A DNA stretch of 38,084 nucleotides from Lentimicrobiaceae bacterium (GCA_017993235.1 JAGONC010000032.1:1-38084); one strand, 5' to 3'; counted from the stretch's first letter, positions 1-7,630 are shown. Notes: a model not told the origin generated them from the letters alone. Made by a program: numbers and translations.

Positions 1-455
1 CAGAAAATGGGGAGCGAAATCCCCTGATCACCGAACCGGTCATTCTCCGGTACAAGGGTGCCGTTCCCGGATGGATACTCATTATCCATATTATCGTGAT
101 CTTCTCAGCGATGCTGCTTTCCACACGCACAGGGATGGAGGCTTTTTTCAGGCGACCCCGGGTGGTTCCCTATACGTGGTGGACCATTATCCTGCTGTTG
201 GTCGGAGGCATGATCCTGGGTCCGGTAGTTCAGAAATACGCATTTGGGGCTTTCTGGACCGGCTGGCCCATCGGGCATGATCTGACGGACAATAAAACAG
301 CCATAGCGTTCATTTTCTGGCTGATCGCATTTATCCAGCAGCTAAGGAAACGGAACTCAAGGATCTGGGTGATCATTGCGGCCATCGTGCTGATCATCGC
401 CTTCATCATCCCGCACAGCACGTGGGGATCCGAGCTGGATTACACGCAACAGTAA
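1..455 (+). CDS. Unknown multi-pass membrane protein, C-terminal part (5' truncated by window edge)
   Basis: The reading frame is open from base 3 to the TAA at 453-455, giving 150 visible residues with no upstream stop, so the start lies outside the window. The visible part holds about four hydrophobic segments: GWILIIHIIVIFSAM, WWTIILLLVGGMILG, TAIAFIFWLIAFI and IWVIIAAIVLIIAFIIP. Between segments two and three is a polar stretch with WPIGHDLTDNK. An ATG at base 96 is internal to a membrane segment and is unlikely to be the start. I do not recognise the family and assign no function. It converges with yqgE, 26 bases away. Confidence 0.7.
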   Translation, partial: ENGERNPLITEPVILRYKGAVPGWILIIHIIVIFSAMLLSTRTGMEAFFRRPRVVPYTWWTIILLLVGGMILGPVVQKYAFGAFWTGWPIGHDLTDNKTAIAFIFWLIAFIQQLRKRNSRIWVIIAAIVLIIAFIIPHSTWGSELDYTQQ

Positions 456-481
456 ACCGATTTCGAAAGGCAGTACCGTGA

Positions 482-1057
482 CTAGTTAAGGGAAGGATCG
501 GGAGGGTAATTTGCCCACAGGGCATATTCATCTCCAATTGATCTCATCAGATTGCCCCACATTTTACGGGGATTGTCGTGGATTACCTGGTCAGCTTTTG
601 CGGGTGAAATCACCCAGGATTTTTCCTTCAGTTCCCGTTCGAGCTGACGCGATCCCCAGCCCGAATAACCGATGAAGAACCGAATGTTCTTTGATGTCAG
701 CTGGTGCAGGATCATCATTTCTTTGATCATTTCGATATCTCCACCCCAGTAAAGGCCATCCATGATCTTTATGCTGTTTTGTACGAATTCACCAACCGTA
801 TGAAGGTAAAAAATGTTTTCGGTCTTGACTGGTCCTCCCAGGAACATCTCCGCATCAAATTCAGGAAAATCCTTGGTCACCTCGTTCAGCCTGGCCTGAA
901 TAGGTTTGTTGATGATCAAACCGAAGGAGCCCTGGTCATTGTGTTCAGCGAGCAGGATCACCGACTGTTTGAAATAGAAATCTGTCAGGGAAGGCTCTGA
1001 GATCAGCAACCTTCCGGGAGCAGGTTTCATATTTTTCTTTTTTTCAGGCATATTCAC
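482..1057 (-). CDS. yqgE: YqgE/AlgH family protein (DUF179)
   Basis: A 191-residue protein whose length and motifs match the YqgE/AlgH family: an N-terminal PGRLLISEPSL strand, the GLIINKP turn, MFLGGPV in the middle, and the family signature RFFIGYSGWGSRQLEREL followed by a conserved W. The family has a single compact alpha/beta domain of unresolved biochemical role. AlgH was once named as a transcriptional regulator, but no DNA-binding motif is visible here. It is likely cytoplasmic, since there is no signal peptide. The start is the first ATG. An alternative Met three codons in would change little. A 139-base gap separates it from the upstream thx gene on the same strand. Confidence 0.93.
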   Translation of the reverse strand: MNMPEKKKNMKPAPGRLLISEPSLTDFYFKQSVILLAEHNDQGSFGLIINKPIQARLNEVTKDFPEFDAEMFLGGPVKTENIFYLHTVGEFVQNSIKIMDGLYWGGDIEMIKEMMILHQLTSKNIRFFIGYSGWGSRQLERELKEKSWVISPAKADQVIHDNPRKMWGNLMRSIGDEYALWANYPPDPSLN

Positions 1058-1196
1058 GATACCTATACAATCATCATAACGCCAGGTTATGGCTTGCTAT
1101 AATTCGGTGTAAAATTAATAGATACCCGGATATAAGTCAAGCGCTTCCTCCGGGGGACACCCTGAATCCGAAGAGATGGGTGCGATGGCAGGATGG

Positions 1197-1568
1197 CTAT
1201 GCCTCTGCGGTTTTCTCAGGTTCAGCTTTGTCTTTTTCTTTCGTAGCCGGTTTGGCTTTTCTGACCACTTTTTTTGCCGGGGCTTTCTCCTTCACTGTCT
1301 TCCTGACTGGCTCCTTTTTCACTTGTTTTTCAGGCTTTTCCACTGCAACTGGCACCTCCTCGATCGTTACCTCCGCCATAGGTTCCGGAACGACCATCAC
1401 AGGTTCAATCACAATAGGTTCCTCAACTACCGGTACCTTTTTCACTTCTTTTTCTTTTGGAGCAGAAACGATACGTGGTGAAGTTCTTTTCTTTTTCCGG
1501 GCCCGCCGAACACCATAGGATCCAATCGTTATTTTCCCTCTTTTCGATTTTTTATCACCTTTTCCCAT
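1197..1568 (-). CDS. thx: THX-type 30S ribosomal protein with a long Lys/Glu/Pro/Val-rich C-terminal tail
   Basis: Residues 1-27 (starting MGKGDKKSKRGKITIGSYG, then RRARKKK) closely match the small ribosomal peptide Thx. In Thermus that peptide is only about 26 residues long, with the same MGKGD..(T/S).RGKI..G.YG pattern, and binds in the head of the 30S subunit. Here the domain continues into a roughly 95-residue low-complexity tail. The tail's first half is rich in V/E/P repeats and its second half in K/A/E, so it resembles a histone-H1 or AlgP-like tail. A TACTTTTG -7 box lies 31 bases upstream of the ATG. The THX call rests on the N-terminus. The role of the tail is unknown. The opposite strand is also open here, but that reflects the repetitive composition. 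Confidence 0.82.
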   Translation of the reverse strand: MGKGDKKSKRGKITIGSYGVRRARKKKRTSPRIVSAPKEKEVKKVPVVEEPIVIEPVMVVPEPMAEVTIEEVPVAVEKPEKQVKKEPVRKTVKEKAPAKKVVRKAKPATKEKDKAEPEKTAEA

Positions 1569-1599
1569 CGGTTATGTTTTATTGATCCGTTTGAAGTTG

Positions 1600-1607
1600 C
1601 AAAAGTA
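1600..1607 (-). promoter_or_regulatory. Candidate promoter -7 box for thx
   Basis: On the minus strand this reads TACTTTTG, a full match to the Bacteroidota -7 consensus TAnnTTTG. It sits 31 bases upstream of the thx ATG, just downstream of the trmH stop. No clear -33 TTG was found at the usual 19-21 base spacing, so the call is tentative. Confidence 0.4.
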
Positions 1608-1621
1608 GAAAAAAATACCCT

Positions 1622-2308
1622 TCAGTTCCGCATCCGGGAATTCATAAATTCTTTTTCGTGCAATTCAGGCCTTTTTACCACTGTGGATGCCCATCCGATG
1701 AGCGTATTGACCCTTTCCAATTCCGAGAGCTGCCAGGGTACGGATGATTTCCGGAGCCTTTGAGTAAGATCATACAGGCAAATGGCAGCAGCAACCGAAA
1801 TGTTAAAACTTTCTGTAAATCCTTCCATGGGGATCCTGACGGAACAATCAGCCATCTCCAGGGCCGCGGTGCTCAGGCCGCTGAGTTCTGTTCCGAATAA
1901 CAGAGCAGTCTTTCGTTCCAGGGGCAGTTCATTCAACCGGTACCCGTCCCGGTGAGGAGTGGTCGCTACGAGGATATATCCCTTTTCTTTCAACGCTGTC
2001 AGGCAACCACGTGTATTGTCCTCACGAAGGTTATATTTCTCAATGTTGAGCCACTTTGTGGAACCCAGGGTAATATCGGGATTAACGGTGTAAGGGTATC
2101 GGTTTTCAATGATATAAACATCCTGGATTCCGAAACAATCGCACGATCTCATCACGGCGCTTGCATTGTGTGACTGGAAGATATCTTCCAGCACAACGGT
2201 GATGTACCTTGTCCGGTTCCGGATCACTTCTTCAAACCGCCGCTGCTTGTTCAGGCTGACAAACTGAAGCAGGTAATCCAGGTATTCCTTTTTATATTTT
2301 TCTTCCAT
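1622..2308 (-). CDS. trmH: TrmH-family tRNA (guanosine-2'-O)-methyltransferase
   Basis: A 228-residue SpoU/TrmH methyltransferase that uses S-adenosylmethionine to 2'-O-methylate RNA. E. coli TrmH (229 residues) modifies Gm18 of tRNA. Motif 1 is HNASAVMRSCDCFG with N48 and R54, motif 2 is LLFGTELSGLS, and motif 3 is IPMEGFTESFNISVAAAICL, which forms the SAM-binding knot. The start is set at the ATG at 2308 (MEEKYKK). The longer open frame to 2368 would run through the HU terminator hairpin at 2320-2346 and adds 20 residues without family support. It lies downstream of HU but beyond its terminator. The exact RNA substrate is inferred from length and motif 1 similarity. Confidence 0.88.
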   Translation of the reverse strand: MEEKYKKEYLDYLLQFVSLNKQRRFEEVIRNRTRYITVVLEDIFQSHNASAVMRSCDCFGIQDVYIIENRYPYTVNPDITLGSTKWLNIEKYNLREDNTRGCLTALKEKGYILVATTPHRDGYRLNELPLERKTALLFGTELSGLSTAALEMADCSVRIPMEGFTESFNISVAAAICLYDLTQRLRKSSVPWQLSELERVNTLIGWASTVVKRPELHEKEFMNSRMRN

Positions 2309-2319
2309 CAGCTGAAGAT

Positions 2320-2346
2320 AAAAAAAGCTCCGGTGATTACCGGAGC
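2320..2346 (-). terminator. Rho-independent terminator of the first HU gene
   Basis: A perfect 8-bp stem (GCTCCGGT/ACCGGAGC) with a 4-base loop spans 2327-2346. On the minus strand it is followed by seven T residues (2326-2320). It lies 25 bases after the HU stop and before the trmH ATG. Confidence 0.88.
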
Positions 2347-2371
2347 CTTCCTGCTTAAATGATAACATTTC

Positions 2372-2644
2372 TTATCTGACCAGGCCTTTCAATTCTGCAC
2401 CCGGTTTGAACTGGGCGATTTTTCTGGCAGGAACCTTAATTTCCTTGCCCGTGCGGGGATTTCTTGCAACGCGTGCAGCACGCTTTGCAACACTGAACGT
2501 TCCAAAACCAACAAGTGTGACCTTGTCTCCCTTTTTCAGGGAAGTGGATGTCACTTTAAGGAATGCTTCTAAAGCTTTTTTAGCATTCGCTTTGGTTAAC
2601 TTTGATTCGGAAGCAATGGCTCCAATGAGTTCGGCTTTGTTCAT
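2372..2644 (-). CDS. hup: HU family DNA-binding protein (paralogue 1)
   Basis: A 90-residue HU histone-like protein, the usual family length. It has the N-terminal helices (MNKAELIGAIA), the GFGTFSVAKRAAR saddle, and the canonical DNA-embracing beta arm RNPRTGKEI with the intercalating proline. It forms dimers that bend and compact DNA. It has a Bacteroidota promoter upstream and a strong terminator downstream, so it is monocistronic. A second HU gene lies 2.1 kb away in the opposite orientation (4752-5024). Confidence 0.97.
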   Translation of the reverse strand: MNKAELIGAIASESKLTKANAKKALEAFLKVTSTSLKKGDKVTLVGFGTFSVAKRAARVARNPRTGKEIKVPARKIAQFKPGAELKGLVR

Positions 2645-2679
2645 AAGAATGAGGTTTTGGTGAATGTTTAAAAATCAAG

Positions 2680-2710
2680 CAAAGGTAACCTATTAAATCA
2701 TGCAAATCAA
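2680..2710 (-). promoter_or_regulatory. Bacteroidota promoter for HU paralogue 1
   Basis: On the minus strand TTG (2710-2708), a 20-base spacer and TACCTTTG (2687-2680) match the TTG-N19..21-TAnnTTTG consensus. The ATG is 35 bases further on. Confidence 0.6.
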
Positions 2711-2809
2711 GTAAAAATAATGATAAATTTATTTTCAGCCCAAAGTAACTCATTTCATTCCTGCAATCAAATTATTTAAGCGCAAATAGGACAATAATCC
2801 AAAAAAACA

Positions 2810-2817
2810 TACTTTTG
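2810..2817 (+). promoter_or_regulatory. Candidate -7 box for the TPR membrane protein gene
   Basis: TACTTTTG matches TAnnTTTG and lies 15 bases before the ATG at 2833, implying a very short leader. It overlaps the TTG codon at 2815 that would extend the reading frame, which argues against the longer start. No -33 element is evident. Confidence 0.4.
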
Positions 2818-2832
2818 CAAAAAAATTTTAAA

Positions 2833-3528
2833 ATGGCCAAAAAGAAAGATAAAGCAGAAGAAAATATTCTGGCAGTTGAAGCAGCGTTGAGTAAAACAGA
2901 GGTTTTTATTGAGAAAAATCAAAAAATTCTTTATATCATCATCGGGGCGATCATTGTGATCGTTTTGGGCTTTTTCGGTTTCAAGAAATTATACATGGCG
3001 CCAAGGGAAAAGGAAGCTCAGTCCCAGATGTTCATGGCAGAAAAGTATTTCGAGAAGGACTCTCTCCGGCTTGCCCTCAACGGCGATGGAAATTACCTCG
3101 GATTTCTTGACATCATACAGGATTATAAACTTACCCGGACCGCAAAGCTGGCTCATTACTATACCGGGCTGTGTTATCTGCATCTGGGAGAATTCCAGAC
3201 TGCCATCGATTACCTGAAGAAGTTCAGCAGCAAAGATCAGATCATTTCTTCGATGGCCTTAGGAGCTACCGGTGATGCATACCTTGAACTGGATAACAGG
3301 GACAAAGCCCTTGAATATTACCTGAAAGCGGTGGACAATAACAGCAATAATTACACGACTCCCATGTTCCTGCTGAAAGCGGGAATGACCTATGAGCTGA
3401 AAGGTAATAACGCAAGTGCGCTGGAGCTTTATGAACGAATCCGGGATGAGTTCAGGACCAGTTACGAATTCCGGAACATTGACAAGTACATTGCCAGGGT
3501 CAAGGGGCTCACGGGCACAACCCCGTGA
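2833..3528 (+). CDS. TPR-containing inner-membrane protein (YfgM-like)
   Basis: The protein has 231 residues: a charged cytoplasmic N-terminus (MAKKKDKAEEN), one transmembrane segment at about 32-50 (ILYIIIGAIIVIVLGFFG), then tetratricopeptide-like repeats. Examples of the repeats are AHYYTGLCYLHLGEFQTAI, ATGDAYLELDNRDKALEYY and LKAGMTYELKGNNASALELY. This layout resembles YfgM, the periplasmic TPR partner of the Sec translocon and chaperones. That role is inferred from architecture only. The start is ATG 2833. The frame can be extended to a TTG at 2815, but that codon lies within the -7 box. It stands 94 bases upstream of fmt on the same strand. Confidence 0.85.
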   Translation: MAKKKDKAEENILAVEAALSKTEVFIEKNQKILYIIIGAIIVIVLGFFGFKKLYMAPREKEAQSQMFMAEKYFEKDSLRLALNGDGNYLGFLDIIQDYKLTRTAKLAHYYTGLCYLHLGEFQTAIDYLKKFSSKDQIISSMALGATGDAYLELDNRDKALEYYLKAVDNNSNNYTTPMFLLKAGMTYELKGNNASALELYERIRDEFRTSYEFRNIDKYIARVKGLTGTTP

Positions 3529-3568
3529 TGACCACGGCCCTACCCTTAAATAACTATCCATCAACAAG

Positions 3569-3604
3569 ATCACACCGATCAATCCACGGCAGACGTGGTG
3601 TGAT
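3569..3604 (+). other. Inverted repeats in the fmt leader (mutually exclusive hairpins)
   Basis: ATCACACC (3569-3576) pairs perfectly with GGTGTGAT (3597-3604). Within the loop CCACG (3584-3588) can pair with CGTGG (3594-3598), which shares bases with the outer stem, so the two folds compete. There is no U-tract, so this is not a simple terminator. Function is unknown. Confidence 0.35.
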
Positions 3605-3622
3605 GCCACCTCGGTAAAGCCT

Positions 3623-4585
3623 ATGTCACTCCGCATCGTATATATGGGTAGTCCGGATTTTGCCATTGGCCCACTGTCATTGCTGGTTGAAAACGGATAT
3701 ACGATTCCCGCAGTGGTGACTGTCCCGGATAAACCTGCCGGAAGGGGACAAAAACTCAGCTCATCACCCGTTAAACGGTATGCACTGTCGAAGAAGATCC
3801 CGGTTCTTCAGCCGGAAAATCTTCAGGATGAATCCTTTATCGGTCAGCTACGCGACCTTCAACCGGATCTGCAAATCGTTGTTGCCTTCAGGATACTGCC
3901 TGAGATCATCTGGAAACTGCCACCCCGGGGAACCTTTAATTTACATGCATCCCTGCTGCCTCAGTACAGAGGCGCGGCACCCATTCAATGGGCGCTCATC
4001 AACGGTGAGCATGAGACCGGAGTGACCACTTTTTTTCTGGATAAAGGCATGGATACAGGAAAAATCCTTCTACAGGAAAAAGTACAGATTCACCCGGATG
4101 AAACTGCCGGCGAACTTCACGACCGACTCATGGAAACCGGATCCCTGCTGGTTCTACAAACCGTAAAGCTCATCGAGACCGGTCATTATCAAATCCTGGA
4201 TCAGTCAGCCAGGAACCCGGATCATCAGCTGCTCAGAAAAGCGCCAAAGATCCGTAAGGAAGATTGCCGGCTTGACTGGAATGGGGACAGCCTCTCCCTT
4301 TACAACCGCATCAGGGGATTATCCCCGGTCCCGGGTGCTTATACGATATTTGAAGGGGCAAACCGGCAAACCTTTCAGCTCAAAATATACCGTTCGCGCA
4401 TACAGACCGGTCAGATGGATCAACCACCCGGACAAATCCTCACCGATCACCGGACGTATTTCGGCATTACCACAACGGACGGAATGATTTACCTCGACGA
4501 GGTTCAACTTCCCTCAAAAAAAAGAATGTCCGTAAGTGAATTTCTTCGGGGATTTACCCTTCCTGACAACCTTAAAATCCTCTAA
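3623..4585 (+). CDS. fmt: Methionyl-tRNA formyltransferase
   Basis: A 320-residue protein of the usual length that transfers a formyl group from 10-formyltetrahydrofolate to initiator Met-tRNA. The N-terminal Rossmann-like domain starts RIVYMGSPDFA. The catalytic triad of the formyltransferase fold is present as N106 and H108 (FNLHASLLPQYRGAAPIQ) and D144 (DKGMDTG), with the SLLPxYRG signature at 110-117. The C-terminal OB-like domain covers about 205-315. The start is the ATG beginning MSLRIVYMG. A run of inverted repeats precedes it. Def, its usual partner, is not in the window. Confidence 0.97.
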   Translation: MSLRIVYMGSPDFAIGPLSLLVENGYTIPAVVTVPDKPAGRGQKLSSSPVKRYALSKKIPVLQPENLQDESFIGQLRDLQPDLQIVVAFRILPEIIWKLPPRGTFNLHASLLPQYRGAAPIQWALINGEHETGVTTFFLDKGMDTGKILLQEKVQIHPDETAGELHDRLMETGSLLVLQTVKLIETGHYQILDQSARNPDHQLLRKAPKIRKEDCRLDWNGDSLSLYNRIRGLSPVPGAYTIFEGANRQTFQLKIYRSRIQTGQMDQPPGQILTDHRTYFGITTTDGMIYLDEVQLPSKKRMSVSEFLRGFTLPDNLKIL

Positions 4586-4662
4586 AGACTTGATCTGACA
4601 AGGTTTTTATTAACAAATATATCGTTTTATCAACATTTATGCGGGTTTCAGAGGGTCGACGC

Positions 4663-4692
4663 TTGCAAATGCTTGATATTGGCTTATCTTTG
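4663..4692 (+). promoter_or_regulatory. Bacteroidota promoter for HU paralogue 2
   Basis: TTG (4663-4665), a 19-base spacer and TATCTTTG (4685-4692) form a full consensus match. The best promoter in the window, it is 59 bases upstream of the HU ATG at 4752. Confidence 0.75.
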
Positions 4693-4751
4693 CACACCAT
4701 AAATTATCTTCGGATAAGATTAATTTTTCACCTTATTTAAATTTTACTAAA

Positions 4752-5024
4752 ATGAACAAAGCAGAATTGATTGAAGCCATCGCTTCAAATGCTGGTCTAA
4801 CAAAAGCTGACTCCAAAAGGGCGCTGGATGCTTTCCTGAAAGCCACCTCAGGTGCCTTGAAAAAAGGTGATCGGGTAGCGCTTGTCGGTTTTGGCTCTTT
4901 CCAGGTTGCCAAACGCGCTGCAAGAAAAGCCATCAGTCCACAGACCAAGAAGGTAATCAATATTCCTGCAAAGAAGGTTGTCAGGTTTAAAGCTGGGAAC
5001 ACTCTTGCCGGGATGGTGAAGTAA
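4752..5024 (+). CDS. hup: HU family DNA-binding protein (paralogue 2)
   Basis: A 90-residue HU protein with the same N-terminus (MNKAELIEAIAS) and saddle (GFGSFQVAKRAAR) as paralogue 1. The arm is diverged: ISPQTKKVINIPAKK replaces the canonical RNPRTGKEIKVPARK. The intercalating proline is retained but the flanking Arg-Asn and the Gly of the turn are lost. It has its own strong promoter and a terminator directly behind it, so it is a single-gene unit. By eye the two HU copies are about 60% identical, so they are old paralogues that may form heterodimers (inference). Confidence 0.97.
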   Translation: MNKAELIEAIASNAGLTKADSKRALDAFLKATSGALKKGDRVALVGFGSFQVAKRAARKAISPQTKKVINIPAKKVVRFKAGNTLAGMVK

Positions 5025-5041
5025 TTCTTCTTTTCGGAGTT

Positions 5042-5082
5042 AAAAAGCTGATCACACCCAGGGTGAGATCAGCTTTTTTTTT
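5042..5082 (+). terminator. Terminator shared by HU2 and the convergent mpg gene
   Basis: AAAAAGCTGATC (5042-5053) pairs with GATCAGC plus a nine-T tract (5067-5082). An inner CACC/GGTG stem with a 3-base loop extends the fold. It is strong on the plus strand. The left A5 tract allows weaker bidirectional use. The mpg stop codon (5071-5069) lies in the stem and its last two Lys codons are in the T-tract. Confidence 0.88.
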
Positions 5083-5686
5083 CTATTGACCACAGGTACC
5101 GGTAAGGCAGGTTTGCATCGGGCCCGGCGTATCCTACTCCGATACGCGGCAAAGCAGCCATGCATTCCGGGACAACCACAACTCCCCGGTCTTCAATCCA
5201 GATTGCGTCCCGGGTTCTCGTTCTGACCAGAGGTATGCCGGAGAAAGCGGTTGTAATGCCCAGCGCCCTGGAAACCAGGCCAGGTCCGTTCACAGCAGAT
5301 CCTTTTTCCACCCTTCGCTGTAGCCGCATTGTCATCGTACTGCAACCTTGGGTCACCACCATACCCCTTACCAGGATAGCGTCCGGCACATCTTCAACAT
5401 TTGTGACAACGTTGAACAGGGCGTGGATCCCGTAACAAAGGTACACGTAAGCCACTCCCCCCTCCGCAAACATGACGCGGGTCCGACCGGTCCTCCTTCC
5501 ACCATAAGCATGGGAGGCCCGATCATGAATCCCTCTGTAAGCCTCTGTTTCGGTAATCATTCCGCCTGCCAGCCGATCACCCACCCAGGAAAAAAGGTAT
5601 TTGCCAAGCAACGACTGCGCCAGCTCATTTACGTCTTCACGCAAATAATATGAACGATTAAGCACTAGGGATTTTTGCCTGACCAT
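5069..5686 (-). CDS. mpg: DNA-3-methyladenine glycosylase, AAG/MPG family
   Basis: A 205-residue alkyladenine DNA glycosylase that removes alkylated purines in base excision repair. Family features are LLGKYLFS near the N-terminus, the catalytic Glu in ITETEAYRG (E48), the SHAYGG...R.MF segment, and the VAYVYLCYGIHALFNVV strand. The NGPGLVSRALGI region follows in the C-terminal half. The ATG at 5686 is chosen. It overlaps the recQ 3' end by 22 bases, consistent with translational coupling. The frame can be extended to an ATG at 5737, deeper in recQ, without family support. It is the last gene of rlmD-recQ-mpg. An unrelated glycosylase of similar specificity (Tag) is at 30092-30670. Confidence 0.94.
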   Translation of the reverse strand: MVRQKSLVLNRSYYLREDVNELAQSLLGKYLFSWVGDRLAGGMITETEAYRGIHDRASHAYGGRRTGRTRVMFAEGGVAYVYLCYGIHALFNVVTNVEDVPDAILVRGMVVTQGCSTMTMRLQRRVEKGSAVNGPGLVSRALGITTAFSGIPLVRTRTRDAIWIEDRGVVVVPECMAALPRIGVGYAGPDANLPYRYLWSIEKKS

Positions 5687-7590
5687 TGCAATTGCTGTTT
5701 GGAATTCAAGGTGATCTTCTCCTGGTCGAGCAGCCATCTGATCGTCTGAACCACTTTATCTTCGTCCATGATCCCAGCTGCCTGTACCAACTCGGTCATG
5801 GTCATGGGGCCCTGCACCAAAAGATTTTTTACTGTATCGGCAAGGTATTCCTGTTCTTTTTTACTGCCTGCCTTCTTCCGGACTGCCAGGCAGCAATCGC
5901 ATGCACCGCAGGATCGGGCACCTGTCTCCCCGAAATAGGCCAGAAGCTGCTGGCTTCTGCACCGGTCAGCGGTGGATACATAGGTTAGCACAGCCTCCAG
6001 CCGTTTCCAGGCAACTTCCTTACGACGGACGTACATGCTTTCTGAAAATCCAAGGTGCGATGCTTCCGCCCGTGGACGTGTAAATGTCAATTGAGGTTTG
6101 TCCTTGCGGGGAAGATAGGTCAGGATGTCATGATCCTGCAGCCTGATGAACCATCGTACTGTCTCATCCCTGGTCAGTCCGGTTCTGCGTGCAATCTCAG
6201 CCTCATCGATCCGGACGAAATCACTGAACAGCCCGCTGTAGGACCTTAACAGCGTTTTGATGAAGGTATCTGCAGCCGGATGAGCTACCTGGAACTGGTA
6301 AAGGGTTTGCTTATCTACCTTGATGTAAATTCTTGAGACCGTATTCATGGCATCATTCAAGGATACATATCCTTCCCTTTCAAGTACCTTCAACGAATTG
6401 AAAACGACTACCTGGGACAGGTTGTACTGTTTACAGAACGTAGCCAGTTCAAAATCGAACTGTTGGTCCTCTCCCGTCCCTATGGGTAAGCTGAGATAGT
6501 TACCCAGTGAATTATAGACCATTTTGATGGTTGTACTGTCGGGGAACGATAAGTGATAATTGGAGATTGCCTGATCCATGTCAGCTTTTTCATAAAGCAG
6601 GACAGCGTAGGATTGTTTTTCATCGCGTCCGGCCCTGCCTGCTTCCTGGAAATAGGCTTCCAGGCTGTCGGTGAGATCCAGGTGAACGACGTATCGTACA
6701 TCCGGTTTGTCGATACCCATCCCAAATGCATTCGTTGCTACGATCACTTCGGTTTTCCCGCTCATCCATTCATCCTGCCGGACGGTACGGATCCGTGGAT
6801 CCAGACCGGCATGGTAAAAGCCGGCGCGGATATTGTTTTTAGCCAGGAATGTGGCAGTTTCCTGTGTTTTCCGTCTGTTCCTGACATAAATGATACCGGT
6901 TCCGCCTGCATTCCGGATGATCCTGAGCAGTCGTCCTTTCTTATCTTCCTCTTTAAATACCAGGTAGGTAAGGTTCTTTCTTTCAAAACTTTTCTGGAAG
7001 ACATTTCGTTGCGGGAAGTTCAGTTTCACCTGGATATCCTTTACCACTTCCGGAGTTGCGGTGGCTGTAAGCGCAAGCACAGGTATCCCGGGCAGATATT
7101 CACGGATCAGGGCGATCTCCAGGTAAGGAGGCCGGAAGTCGTACCCCCACTGTGAGATGCAGTGCGCTTCATCCACAGCCAGCAGACTGATATTCATTTG
7201 CTTGAGCGCTTCAATAAATCGTTCCGTTCTGAGACGTTCCGGAGAAACGTACAGGAACCGAATGCCCCCATAGAGGCAATTATCCAGTGTGACATCAATT
7301 TCCTGCCGTTCCATGCCCGAATAGATGGCAGCTGCCCTGATCCCCTTTTTATTCAGGTTTGCCACCTGGTCTTTCATCAGGGCAATGAGGGGCGAAATCA
7401 CCAGGGTGACGCCGGGCAAGGCCATACCAGGTACCTGAAAACATACCGATTTCCCGCCCCCTGTAGGGAGCAGTGCCAGGGTATCCCTTCCACTCAGCAC
7501 CGAGCAGATGATTTCCTCCTGCAGCGGTCGGAAGGAAGAAAAACCCCAGTATTTTTTCAGGATTCCATGGATGTCGGGAATCTGCTTCAT
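5665..7590 (-). CDS. recQ: RecQ-family ATP-dependent DNA helicase
   Basis: The protein has 641 residues and unwinds DNA 3' to 5' during repair and recombination. Superfamily 2 motifs are in order: Walker A TGGGKS (43-48), DEAH (140-143), TATAT (near 175), FYHAGL, VATNAFGMGIDKPDVR and motif VI QEAGRAGRDEKQSY (315-328). The four zinc cysteines C544, C561, C564 and C567 keep the E. coli RecQ spacing (16, 2, 2). They lie about 160 residues further from the helicase core than in E. coli, behind an inserted winged-helix-like region. There is no HRDC domain. From memory this layout is usual for Bacteroidota RecQ. It is 40 bases downstream of rlmD and overlaps mpg. Confidence 0.96.
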   Translation of the reverse strand: MKQIPDIHGILKKYWGFSSFRPLQEEIICSVLSGRDTLALLPTGGGKSVCFQVPGMALPGVTLVISPLIALMKDQVANLNKKGIRAAAIYSGMERQEIDVTLDNCLYGGIRFLYVSPERLRTERFIEALKQMNISLLAVDEAHCISQWGYDFRPPYLEIALIREYLPGIPVLALTATATPEVVKDIQVKLNFPQRNVFQKSFERKNLTYLVFKEEDKKGRLLRIIRNAGGTGIIYVRNRRKTQETATFLAKNNIRAGFYHAGLDPRIRTVRQDEWMSGKTEVIVATNAFGMGIDKPDVRYVVHLDLTDSLEAYFQEAGRAGRDEKQSYAVLLYEKADMDQAISNYHLSFPDSTTIKMVYNSLGNYLSLPIGTGEDQQFDFELATFCKQYNLSQVVVFNSLKVLEREGYVSLNDAMNTVSRIYIKVDKQTLYQFQVAHPAADTFIKTLLRSYSGLFSDFVRIDEAEIARRTGLTRDETVRWFIRLQDHDILTYLPRKDKPQLTFTRPRAEASHLGFSESMYVRRKEVAWKRLEAVLTYVSTADRCRSQQLLAYFGETGARSCGACDCCLAVRKKAGSKKEQEYLADTVKNLLVQGPMTMTELVQAAGIMDEDKVVQTIRWLLDQEKITLNSKQQLQWSGKNP

Positions 7591-7630
7591 GCTAACCTTT
7601 CCTTTCTGAATCCAGCTTAAAAATAAAGAA

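Noticed and set aside
1176..1518. Two plus-strand open frames rich in Phe/Ser/Thr opposite thx
   Set aside because: They mirror the repetitive Lys/Glu/Pro/Val codons of the THX tail. No start signal or family match.
2308..2368. Longer N-terminus for TrmH starting at 2368
   Set aside because: It would translate through the HU terminator hairpin, and the extra 20 residues have no family counterpart.
4585..4612. Terminator after fmt
   Set aside because: Only a 4-bp CTTG/CAAG stem precedes five T residues; too weak to call.
6553..7155. 200-codon open frame on the plus strand
   Set aside because: Antisense to recQ helicase motifs; composition typical of a reverse-strand shadow.
5665..7590. Displaced zinc site and missing HRDC domain in RecQ as a novelty
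   Set aside because: I recall the same architecture (about 640 residues, Zn cysteines near 545-567) in many Bacteroidota RecQ proteins, so it is described but not raised as new.
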